Source: Salipaludibacillus keqinensis (lineage in GTDB: Bacteria > Bacillota > Bacilli > Bacillales > Salisediminibacteriaceae). From it: a stretch of DNA of 64,000 nt. A model generated the notes under the pieces. That model was not told the origin of the DNA. It did no database searches and was given only the letters and a program-made list of their open reading frames with translations. The stretch spans positions 186,001 to 250,000 of the forward strand of contig NZ_PDOD01000002.1 of the NCBI RefSeq assembly GCF_003226325.1. Reading direction: 5' to 3'. This document shows, piece by piece, positions 54,495 through 62,203 of the stretch. Both the position numbers and the translations under genes were made by a program. Positions within the stretch are counted from its first letter, which is position 1, and each line of letters begins with the position of its first letter.

Positions 54495-55055
54495 TCACGT
54501 TGAGAGAGAAGGCTGAATGATTTTTTTGCTTGCATTCCCTAAAAGTAGGACAATTGCTAAACAAATAAGCAGTGACGGGAATAAATAAGATAAATTGTAA
54601 GTAAATGCGTACAAGGCAACTGGCGTCCCTTCTGGAGCAAATTCACCAAACCAAACCACTCCGGCAGTGAAATGCGATAGTAAGCGAAGAGCGACCCCTA
54701 AAATCACCCCTGCGGTGATCATGATGATCCGACGACTTTGTGACTCATTATGATTGATCGCGAAAATCCCGGCCAGGCCAATCACAGCGAAAGCTATAGG
54801 ATAATCCAGTAAAGCTTGGAGCCAGTGAACGATAAACGAATTGTACATCATATTCACTGTCCCGAAAATCAGTCCTGTTAACATCCCAGCTTTAACCCCG
54901 CGGCGAAAGGCCATTATTAAAATCGGTACCATAGCTAGAGATACAGATCCTCCTTGGGGCCAAAATCTTAAAAAAGTCATTAAATCTAGAATCACTGCTA
55001 GTGCGGCCATGATGGAGATTTCAGCCATCAATAAAGTAGGTCTTGCATTTTTCAT
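54495..55055 (-). CDS. thiT: Thiamine transporter S component ThiT (ECF type)
   Basis: ThiT is the substrate-binding membrane subunit of an energy-coupling-factor transporter for thiamine. The 186-residue protein has six hydrophobic segments. LLMAEISIMAALAVILDLM begins the first, and RFWPQGGSVSLAMVPILIMAFRRG is the ThiT signature with the conserved W and G residues. HFTAGVVWFGEFAPEG and FTYNLSYLFPSLLICLAIVLLL follow. A strong AAGGAGGAG site precedes the ATG. A TPP riboswitch and terminator lie upstream, and thiN is next. It needs the shared EcfAA'T module encoded elsewhere. Confidence 0.95.
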   Translation of the reverse strand: MKNARPTLLMAEISIMAALAVILDLMTFLRFWPQGGSVSLAMVPILIMAFRRGVKAGMLTGLIFGTVNMMYNSFIVHWLQALLDYPIAFAVIGLAGIFAINHNESQSRRIIMITAGVILGVALRLLSHFTAGVVWFGEFAPEGTPVALYAFTYNLSYLFPSLLICLAIVLLLGNASKKIIQPSLST

Positions 55056-55108
55056 TCTCTTCTCCTCCTTGTTTTGTTGGAACCACCAGGTTAGATATCC
55101 GGACGCAC

Positions 55109-55145
55109 AAAAAAACGACTATTGCCTAAAGAGCAACAGCCGTTT
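55109..55145 (-). terminator. Riboswitch-controlled terminator before thiT
   Basis: A 13-bp stem with G-U pairs (AAACGGCTGTTGC and GCAATAGTCGTTT on the minus strand) runs straight into TTTT. It lies between the aptamer and thiT, as expected for TPP-induced premature termination. Confidence 0.85.
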
Positions 55146-55154
55146 AGTATTATC

Positions 55155-55250
55155 GGCTCCACATCCCTACGCAAGTGCGAACTTACAGGTTCAAAGGGTC
55201 GAAGCGAACAGCTTCCTCTCAGTCCTTCTAAGGACTCCCCTCGTGGTTCT
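55155..55250 (-). promoter_or_regulatory. TPP riboswitch (THI element)
   Basis: On the minus strand the leader has ACCACGAGGGGAGTCC, GGACTGAGAGGA, GACCCTTTGAACCTG, and TGCGTAGGGATGTGG in order. These are the conserved P2/P3 CUGAGA, ACCCUUUGAACCUG and GUAGGGA blocks of the TPP aptamer. With the downstream hairpin it should shut off thiT-thiN when thiamine pyrophosphate is plentiful. Confidence 0.97.
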
Positions 55251-55268
55251 TATATAAATCTATGGTTC

Positions 55269-55297
55269 ATTCTATCTTGTTTGGCGAATACTTTCAA
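55269..55297 (-). promoter_or_regulatory. Sigma-A promoter of thiT-thiN
   Basis: TTGAAA (55292-55297) and TAGAAT (55269-55274) are 17 bp apart on the minus strand, inside the last codons and stop of rpe. The transcript would begin just before the TPP aptamer. Confidence 0.78.
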
Positions 55298-55922
55298 TAG
55301 CTTTTTTACGATCTTGTTTTCCATAGATAGCAGAACCGGCAACTAAAACGTTTGCGCCCGCTTCCACACATAATTTCGCTGTTTCTGGATTCACGCCACC
55401 GTCAATTTCAATGTCAATCTCTTTACCTACGGCATCAACGAGCTCTTTTACTTCTTTCACTTTTGGCAAGACACTATGGATAAATGACTGCCCGCCGAAT
55501 CCTGGGTTTACTGTCATAAGTAACACTAAGTCTACCTCTTCAATGACATGTTTAATTGTGTCCACTGGAGTAGCAGGGTTCAAAACAACGCCTGCTTTCA
55601 CTCCTAACTCTTTGATCATATGGACCGTTCTATGTAAATGAGGACAAGCTTCCACATGGACACTAATGATATCAGCCCCTGCTTTAACAAAAGACGGGAT
55701 ATATTGATCAGGGTTTTCAATCATTAAATGAACATCCAATGGAAGTTTCGTCAGTGGTCGGATCGCATCTACCACAAGGGGACCTATTGTAATATTAGGA
55801 ACGAAATGCCCATCCATTACATCGACATGGATATAGTCCGCCCCTCCTTGCTCTACTTCTGTAATGTCTTGACCTAACTTTGCAAAATCAGCTGATAAGA
55901 TCGATGGGGCAATTTTAGTCAT
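55272..55922 (-). CDS. rpe: Ribulose-phosphate 3-epimerase
   Basis: Rpe interconverts ribulose-5-phosphate and xylulose-5-phosphate in the pentose phosphate pathway. The 216-residue TIM barrel has [17 protein letters not shown], the metal-binding [47 protein letters not shown] and [12 protein letters not shown] with the second catalytic Asp. It follows rsgA by 2 bp, completing the prpC-prkC-rsgA-rpe block. Its 3' end holds the thiT promoter. Confidence 0.97.
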   Translation of the reverse strand: MTKIAPSILSADFAKLGQDITEVEQGGADYIHVDVMDGHFVPNITIGPLVVDAIRPLTKLPLDVHLMIENPDQYIPSFVKAGADIISVHVEACPHLHRTVHMIKELGVKAGVVLNPATPVDTIKHVIEEVDLVLLMTVNPGFGGQSFIHSVLPKVKEVKELVDAVGKEIDIEIDGGVNPETAKLCVEAGANVLVAGSAIYGKQDRKKAIESIRQTR

Positions 55923-55924
55923 GA

Positions 55925-56809
55925 TTAATACCTCCGTTTTAGGCTTTTGATTTCTTCTAAAAATTCTACATAATGTTTATAGCGGTATTCGGCAATCTCT
56001 CCTGTTTCACAAGCATCTTTCACAGCGCACCCTGGCTCGTTCACATGAGTACACTGACGAAACTTACAATCATTGATGCGAGCTTTCATTTCAGGAAAAA
56101 ACAAAGACAATTCATCTGCTCTAATCGATTGGAAATCCAATGAACTAAATCCTGGAGTATCCGCAACATAGCCGCCGCCATTTAGGGGAATTAACTCCAC
56201 ATGTCTCGTAGTATGTTTTCCACGACCCAAACTTTTCGAAATTTCATTTGTTTCAATGTTTATCCCTGGTTTAATGGCATTTAATAACGAAGACTTCCCA
56301 ACACCTGATTGCCCGGCAAACACTGAAATTTTCTCGTTTATATAAGGTTCCAGTGTTTGAAGTGTCTCTTCGATATAGATCGAGGTTCTCAGCACTGTAT
56401 AACCTAATTTTTTATAGTCTTCTTCATAAGCATTAAGCGCGTCGCGATCTTCAACTACTTCTAAATCTATCTTTGAAAAACAGATCACAGGCTCAATATC
56501 ATTCGCTTCAACGTGCACTAGAAAGCGATCTAGTAAAACGGGGTTAAATGAAGGATTTTCAATAGAAAATATCAGAATGGCTTGCTCCACATTCGCAATT
56601 GGCGGTCTGACTAGTTCATTTTTCCTTTCATCAATATCCATAACGGTTCCATCGGTACGATTATCCGCCTCGAAGTCAACCCAATCGCCCACGAGAGGTG
56701 AAATTTTCCGCTTTCGGAAAATCCCCCTTCCGCGACATTGAAAAATTCCATCTTCATTTTCTACGTAATAAAATCCGCTCAGAGCTTTTATAATTCGTCC
56801 TCTAGCCAT
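55925..56809 (-). CDS. rsgA: Ribosome small-subunit-dependent GTPase RsgA (CpgA)
   Basis: RsgA checks 30S maturation. The protein has 294 residues from the ATG at 56809 ([17 protein letters not shown]), with AAAGGAGG upstream; an ATG seven codons earlier is less supported. The OB domain ([25 protein letters not shown]) precedes the permuted GTPase: G4 [12 protein letters not shown]1 [15 protein letters not shown]3 [10 protein letters not shown]-terminal zinc site uses [16 protein letters not shown]. In Bacillus it is a PrkC substrate and here it lies directly after prkC. Confidence 0.96.
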   Translation of the reverse strand: MARGRIIKALSGFYYVENEDGIFQCRGRGIFRKRKISPLVGDWVDFEADNRTDGTVMDIDERKNELVRPPIANVEQAILIFSIENPSFNPVLLDRFLVHVEANDIEPVICFSKIDLEVVEDRDALNAYEEDYKKLGYTVLRTSIYIEETLQTLEPYINEKISVFAGQSGVGKSSLLNAIKPGINIETNEISKSLGRGKHTTRHVELIPLNGGGYVADTPGFSSLDFQSIRADELSLFFPEMKARINDCKFRQCTHVNEPGCAVKDACETGEIAEYRYKHYVEFLEEIKSLKRRY

Positions 56810-56940
56810 TCCAACCTCCTTTAATTTCAATCCGTTTAAACCTTTATTTTTGAAACAGGAGATTTTCTCCTATCATGAGTGAAGGAGAGAGCACCTAATG
56901 TTAGATTCTGTCGGGGCTCTCTTCTGTCATCTCTTCAGAT

Positions 56941-59082
56941 TTATTCTTCTGACCCTTGTAGTTCCTCGTATGTGTATTCATAAGGAGAGTCTTCAAATTC
57001 GTCATCTCCCACATAGAGAATCAAAAATCCAGACTCTTCAGGGGACACCGTCATTGGAATATCAAACGATGTATCCTCGGTGATTTCTTCATCAATGATT
57101 TGTACTGGTGTTCGATTTTCCATATCCGTTACAGAAATTCGGATTCGGTACGAACTAGCCTCATCTTCATCGTCCACTTCTGGAAGTTCAACAGTAAATG
57201 GAACCTCTACAGAAATCGGTTCTTCTTCAATCTCTTCTTCCTGCTCTTCAGGATCTGGCTCCGATTCTGGCTCCGACTCTGGCTCCGACTCTTGGTCCGG
57301 ATCTTGGCCCTCTTCAGGCTCGGATTCTAGTTCTTCTTCCTGTTCTGGCTCCGGATCAGGTTCAGGCTCTGGCCCTCTCGAGAAGACGACTGTGACCGTG
57401 GTACGCTCTCGAATTTCAGTCCCTCTTGAAGGTGATTGCGAAACTACTCTTCCTTCTTCTAACGAAGGATGATATTCTTCTTCTACTTCGAGACTCAGCA
57501 GTTCTTCATTTGAAATGAACTCAAGGACCTCTTCTCTAGAATACCCAAACAAATTACTCATAATATATGTTGGACGTTCGGTGACCGTCAATCTTACAAC
57601 CGTCTCTCGTGGAATTACTTGTTCACCTGCCGCAGGACTCTGCTCAATTACCGTATCATCCACTTGATCTAAGCTTTCCTCATATTGAATTTCAATATCC
57701 TCGTAATCTTCCAATGTTGTTTCTGCCATTTGAAGAGATTCTCCAATGACATCAGCCATTTCCACTGGTTCTGACCCTTCACTAACGACTAGAGTAACAA
57801 CCGTTCCTTCTTTGACAGATTGTCCTACTTCCGGGCGATGAGTGATGACATGATTTTCCTCTGTTTCATCATCATAACGTCGCTCATCTTCCACTTCTAA
57901 GTTGAGTTCAGTCAATCTTTCAAAGGCTTCATCATACTCCATCCCAACTAAGTCATCTGGTATTTCTACCTCATTCACATGGAGCCAAGTAGGAATTACA
58001 TAAAAAGCTACAATCACAAAACCTATGAAAAACAACAACAATAGTGACGAAAGCTTCGCCCAGTGTTTGTATCCTTTTTTCTTCTTCGTCCCAGGAGGTG
58101 GCGTTGGCTCTTTTTTCTGATAAGTGGCTGTATCTCTCATCTTTGATTGGGGATGAACCATCGTTTCTCCGAAGTCATCACCACTTTGTTTCCCCACGAT
58201 AGGTACTGCTTTTGTCATCTCTTCATCCTTGATCGGCAAATAATGCGGGGATTCGTTTTGTCGATCTGGGTCAAGAATCGTTGATAACTCGTACAACATA
58301 TCATCTGCTGACGAGTATCGTTGCATAGGGTCTTTCGCAGTAGCTTTGATCACGAAGTTCTCCACACTTTGTGGAATGCCTGGCACTTTTTCGCGAATGA
58401 GTGGTAAAGGTTCTTGTAAGTGCTTAATAGCTACCGAGACAGCTGTATCACCACTGAAAGGCACTTCTCCTGTCAGCATTTCATAGGTCACTACCCCAAG
58501 AGAGTACAGGTCAGATTTAAAGGTGACTTGTCCACCTCTAGCTTGTTCTGGAGAAAGGTAATGAACAGATCCAAGGACGGAATTCGTATGCGTAATCGTA
58601 GCTTCACTGATGGCACGAGCTATACCAAAATCGGTCACTTTAGCAACGCCGTCCTGACCAATAAGGATGTTGTGTGGTTTCAAGTCCCGATGCACGATGT
58701 GATTATGATGGGCATGGCTTACTGCCGCTGTCATTTGTTTTAAAATGCGAACTGTATCTTCAACAGAAAGCTTTCCTTGTTGTTGAATATAATCTTTTAG
58801 CGTTAACCCGTCTACATACTCCATGACGATATAGTAAAGATCTTCTTCTTCACCTACGTCGTAAATATTTACGACATTTGAATGTGATAGACTTGTAGCC
58901 GACTGAGCCTCTCTTCTAAATCGTCTAATGAATTCATCATCTCTAGAGAATTGGGACTTAAGCATTTTCACTGCGACTGATCGATCTAGGATCAAATCTT
59001 TTGCTAAATAAACGTCAGCCATTCCGCCGCCGCCAATAAGCTTGACAATCTCATAACGGTCGTTAATTCTTTTATTTATCAT
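56941..59082 (-). CDS. prkC: PASTA-domain Ser/Thr kinase PrkC with acidic spacer
   Basis: PrkC is the membrane Ser/Thr kinase that senses muropeptides or lipid II and acts in germination and stationary phase. The kinase domain (about 1-270) has a glycine loop IGGGGMADVYLAKD, IVHRDLKPHNILIG, VTDFGIARA and SVHYLSPEQARGG. One membrane helix lies at about 343-365 (LSSLLLLFFIGFVIVAFYVI). Three PASTA repeats follow (about 370-580). An Asp/Glu/Pro/Ser-rich spacer of about 60 residues then leads to a C-terminal domain of about 90 residues (ISVEVPFTVELPEVDDEDEAS). At 713 residues it is longer than the roughly 650 of Bacillus subtilis, mostly because of the spacer. It overlaps prpC by 4 bp. Confidence 0.96.
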   Translation of the reverse strand: MINKRINDRYEIVKLIGGGGMADVYLAKDLILDRSVAVKMLKSQFSRDDEFIRRFRREAQSATSLSHSNVVNIYDVGEEEDLYYIVMEYVDGLTLKDYIQQQGKLSVEDTVRILKQMTAAVSHAHHNHIVHRDLKPHNILIGQDGVAKVTDFGIARAISEATITHTNSVLGSVHYLSPEQARGGQVTFKSDLYSLGVVTYEMLTGEVPFSGDTAVSVAIKHLQEPLPLIREKVPGIPQSVENFVIKATAKDPMQRYSSADDMLYELSTILDPDRQNESPHYLPIKDEEMTKAVPIVGKQSGDDFGETMVHPQSKMRDTATYQKKEPTPPPGTKKKKGYKHWAKLSSLLLLFFIGFVIVAFYVIPTWLHVNEVEIPDDLVGMEYDEAFERLTELNLEVEDERRYDDETEENHVITHRPEVGQSVKEGTVVTLVVSEGSEPVEMADVIGESLQMAETTLEDYEDIEIQYEESLDQVDDTVIEQSPAAGEQVIPRETVVRLTVTERPTYIMSNLFGYSREEVLEFISNEELLSLEVEEEYHPSLEEGRVVSQSPSRGTEIRERTTVTVVFSRGPEPEPDPEPEQEEELESEPEEGQDPDQESEPESEPESEPDPEEQEEEIEEEPISVEVPFTVELPEVDDEDEASSYRIRISVTDMENRTPVQIIDEEITEDTSFDIPMTVSPEESGFLILYVGDDEFEDSPYEYTYEELQGSEE
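57240..57375 (-). repeat. Tandem 12-bp repeat encoding the PrkC acidic spacer
   Basis: Within prkC the units GGCTCCGACTCT (plus-strand view), with small variations, repeat in tandem. On the coding strand they give E-S-E-P-type tetrapeptides (EPESEPESEPDPEEQ). The array looks recently expanded and may vary in copy number between strains. Confidence 0.75.
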
Positions 59083-59831
59083 GTAGGACTCACATCCTTC
59101 GCCTGATGGCGAACAAGTGTAATTGTGATGTTATCTTCACCGCCATAGTCATTTGCTTGGTTGACTAAATGCTCAGAAATAGAAGAGATCGTCTCGTCTC
59201 CATTAAGACGGGTTTCAATTTCTTGATCTGAAAGTTTATTCGTTAAACCGTCGGAGCAAAGGAGCAGGATTGCTCCTTCTTTCCAGCTAATTGTCTCTAC
59301 ATCTACATCAATGGTATTGTCAGTTCCTAATGCTCTTAACAACACATTTTTTCTCGGGTGATGTTCGGCTTCCGATTCAGAAATCTGACCCGTTCTTACT
59401 AGTTCGCCTACTAATGAGTGATCGTCGGTCATTTGCTTCAACTTGTTGTCATCGTATATATAAACCCTCGAGTCTCCTACATTCGAAAACGTTACAAATT
59501 CGTCAGAACAAATGGCTGCCACAAGCGTAGTGCCCATCCCTTCACATTGAGGGTTGGACTGAGCATAGTGATAAAGCTCTTGATTCACTTTCGTTACAGT
59601 CTCTAACAACCATCTTTCTGCATCTTTAGGCGTAAAGAAGATGTTGTTCTCATTCCAGTGCTTCACCATGCCATCACGTGTCATTTTACTGGCTACGTCT
59701 CCTGCTTGGTGACCTCCCATACCATCGGCCACTAGTGCTAGCATCTGGCCGAGTGTGTTTTCAACCACAGCCCCGTTATCTTCATTATGAGCTCTTAATT
59801 TACCGATATCTGTACGAAAAATACCTTCCAT
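59079..59831 (-). CDS. prpC: PP2C-type Ser/Thr protein phosphatase PrpC
   Basis: PrpC removes phosphate from PrkC and its targets. The 250-residue PPM/PP2C protein has the metal-binding Asp residues in RAHNEDNGAVVE, LVADGMGGHQAGDVAS, FSNVGDSRVYIYDDNKL, LLCSDGLTNKLSDQEI and YGGEDNITITLV. Its stop overlaps the prkC start by 4 bp (ATGA), so kinase and phosphatase are made together. In Bacillus the upstream gene is rlmN; here it is rsmB, 36 bp away. Confidence 0.96.
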   Translation of the reverse strand: MEGIFRTDIGKLRAHNEDNGAVVENTLGQMLALVADGMGGHQAGDVASKMTRDGMVKHWNENNIFFTPKDAERWLLETVTKVNQELYHYAQSNPQCEGMGTTLVAAICSDEFVTFSNVGDSRVYIYDDNKLKQMTDDHSLVGELVRTGQISESEAEHHPRKNVLLRALGTDNTIDVDVETISWKEGAILLLCSDGLTNKLSDQEIETRLNGDETISSISEHLVNQANDYGGEDNITITLVRHQAKDVSPT

Positions 59832-59867
59832 ATATGAATTCCCCCCATAATTTCTGCTACTTTGCGT

Positions 59868-61244
59868 TTAGGCTTTATCATCCACTTGTTTCTTAATGGC
59901 AGAAATGAAAAAGCCGTCAGTCCCGTACTCCCCTGGAAACAGCTGAACCATTCCCGGAGTTTTCACGGATTTATCAGCGATTACAGCAGGTAAAAGGTCT
60001 TTCAATCCTTCATCAAAAGCGGCATCCTGATGATTATCCACAAAACTAGTGATCACACGATCATTTTCTTCCTGATCAATCGTACATGTACTGTAAACTA
60101 ACCGCCCACCTTTTCTTAACAGGGGCCATACTGATTGGAGGATCGCTATCTGAATCTCAGATAAGCGTTGGATATCCGTTTCTTTTTTTGACCATTTTAA
60201 ATCAGGTTTTCGTTGAATGACGCCTAGACCTGAGCAAGGAGCGTCTACAAGTATCCTGTCAAAGCTTTGCGGCTCATATTGCTCACTCAACTTTCGCGCA
60301 TCAGATACTTCACCTTGAATTAACGACAGCTTTAATCGTTCCTGTTGCTCTAGAATAAGCTTTACTTTATGTCCATGGATATCTACACTGATTAATTTCC
60401 CGTCGTTGTCCATACGTTCGGCAATGTGAGTAGACTTCCCTCCAGGAGCTGCACAAGCATCTAACACAGATTCTTCTGCTCTAGGATCAAGGACATGAGT
60501 AACGAGCATGGACCCCTCATCTTGGATGGAAATCCATCCTTGCTGAAAAGCTGAAGTTGTGATGATGGACCCTTTTTTGACACGAAGACTCTCTTCAACA
60601 AAAGGACTATCTTCTACCTCTAGTCCTTCTTGTACCAAAGATTCCTTTACTTCTGCCTTTGTAACAAGAGTTGTGTTTACTCTAACAGAGTGAACAGGCT
60701 CTTGAATATTGGCAAAAGCAATCTGCTCTGTTTGGTCCATGCCATATTGATCTTTCCATCTGTTTAGAAGCCACTTAGGATGACTCGTTTCAACAGACAG
60801 TCGTTCTAAGTCATTCTCGATCTCTGATGTGTCTGGCAAATCATTTCTAAGCATGGATCTTAGAATGCCATTGACCATACCTGAAATTCCTTTGTGCCCT
60901 CGCTTCTTCGCTATCTCAACCGCTTCGTTAATAGCCGCATGATGAGGAATCCGATCCAATAAAAATAACTGATACGTCGATAACCTTAATAAGATTCGGA
61001 CCCAATCTTCAAGTTTACTTAATGGCTTCTTCGAAAAAGTGGTTAAATAAAAGTCTAACTTTTTCTGATGTTGGATCGTTCCGTAAACAATTTCAGTTAA
61101 TAGCGGAATGTCTCTTGCCGGAACTTTCATTTTTTTGATTGTGTCGTTCAACAATAAGTTACTGTACGCTTGATTCTTTTCTATTTTCAGTAAAATATCT
61201 AATGCGGCCTCTCGTACATTGCCTTGTAAATCTTTTTTACTCAT
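59868..61244 (-). CDS. rsmB: 16S rRNA (cytosine-967-C5)-methyltransferase RsmB
   Basis: RsmB methylates C967 of 16S rRNA. The 458-residue protein has an N-terminal NusB-like domain (VREAALDILLKIEKNQAYSNLLLND) and the SAM-dependent Rossmann domain: LDACAAPGGKSTHIAERMD, ILVDAPCSGLGVIQRKPDL (motif IV Cys) and LVYSTCTIDQEEND (motif VI catalytic Cys). It overlaps the fmt stop by 8 bp. Confidence 0.96.
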   Translation of the reverse strand: MSKKDLQGNVREAALDILLKIEKNQAYSNLLLNDTIKKMKVPARDIPLLTEIVYGTIQHQKKLDFYLTTFSKKPLSKLEDWVRILLRLSTYQLFLLDRIPHHAAINEAVEIAKKRGHKGISGMVNGILRSMLRNDLPDTSEIENDLERLSVETSHPKWLLNRWKDQYGMDQTEQIAFANIQEPVHSVRVNTTLVTKAEVKESLVQEGLEVEDSPFVEESLRVKKGSIITTSAFQQGWISIQDEGSMLVTHVLDPRAEESVLDACAAPGGKSTHIAERMDNDGKLISVDIHGHKVKLILEQQERLKLSLIQGEVSDARKLSEQYEPQSFDRILVDAPCSGLGVIQRKPDLKWSKKETDIQRLSEIQIAILQSVWPLLRKGGRLVYSTCTIDQEENDRVITSFVDNHQDAAFDEGLKDLLPAVIADKSVKTPGMVQLFPGEYGTDGFFISAIKKQVDDKA

Positions 61245-62184
61245 CCGTTTGCTCCCCTAACTTCATTCCACTAATCCATGTGTTCCCTGATCCTCTTAAA
61301 AAAGTTGACACGTCCATCGGTTTTTTTCCAGATGGCTGCACTTTAAGTAACGATAAGACCGTCCCCTCTCCACATGCTACATGGATAGTCTCATTGGTCA
61401 GGTCAATGACCGTTCCTGGCTGTTGATCCGTTTGTTCAGACAAAATTTGGGACTCCCATATTTTAAATCGTTTTCCCTGCACTTCAGTGAATGCCACTGG
61501 CCATGGGTTCAAACCGCGGATTTGATTGTGAATATCTGTTGCTGTTTTCGTCCAATGTATTTTTTCTTGGTCTTTTTTTATATTTGGTGAAAAGGTGACT
61601 TTCTCTTCTACTTGCGGAACGGATGACGCCCGACCACTTTCAATAAGAGGCAGCGTTTCTAATAATAAGTCAGCACCTAATTCACTTAATTTATCGTGCA
61701 TCGTTCCAGTCGTGTCCTCTGCAAGAATAGGGATTGAACGTTGAGCAATAATGTCTCCTGCGTCTAGCTTCTCCACCATATACATGATCGTAATGCCAGT
61801 CTCCTTTTCACCATCAATCACGGACTGGTGAATGGGAGCTCCACCACGGTATTTCGGTAATAAAGAGGCATGAACATTGATACACCCTTTATTAGGAATA
61901 TCGAGAAGCTCTTTAGGTAATATTTGACCAAATGCAGCGGTGACAATTAAATCAGGATTGACCTCTTGCACTTTTGTCCAGTCGTTTTTTATTTTTTCTG
62001 GTTGAAAAACTGGGATATTTAAGTTTTCAGCAGCCTGTTTGACTGGTGGCGGTGTGAGTACTTGTTTCCTGCCTTTAGGCCGATCCGGTTGAGTCACAAC
62101 CAGTGCGATCTCATAGCCACGATCTACCATTTTATGTAATACCGGCACAGCGAAGTCCGGTGTCCCCATAAATACTATTTTCAT
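61237..62184 (-). CDS. fmt: Methionyl-tRNA formyltransferase
   Basis: Fmt formylates initiator Met-tRNA. The product has 315 residues from the ATG at 62184 (MKIVFMGTPDFAVPVLHKM), nine bases from AAGGAG; a GTG two codons earlier is possible. The formyl-transfer domain has INVHASLLPKYRGGAPIHQSVIDGEKETGITIMYMVEKLDAGDII with the catalytic N-x-H-x-S-L-L-P-x-x-R-G. The C-terminal OB-like domain follows (IRGLNPWPVAF). In Bacillus def lies between priA and fmt; here priA ends only about 20 bp upstream. Confidence 0.97.
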   Translation of the reverse strand: MKIVFMGTPDFAVPVLHKMVDRGYEIALVVTQPDRPKGRKQVLTPPPVKQAAENLNIPVFQPEKIKNDWTKVQEVNPDLIVTAAFGQILPKELLDIPNKGCINVHASLLPKYRGGAPIHQSVIDGEKETGITIMYMVEKLDAGDIIAQRSIPILAEDTTGTMHDKLSELGADLLLETLPLIESGRASSVPQVEEKVTFSPNIKKDQEKIHWTKTATDIHNQIRGLNPWPVAFTEVQGKRFKIWESQILSEQTDQQPGTVIDLTNETIHVACGEGTVLSLLKVQPSGKKPMDVSTFLRGSGNTWISGMKLGEQTDE

Positions 62185-62203
62185 ATTCACTCTCTCCTTC
62201 TAG

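Noticed and set aside
57080-57472. Plus-strand Ser/Gly-rich 130-residue ORF
   Set aside because: It is the antisense shadow of the acidic spacer in prkC and has no ribosome site.
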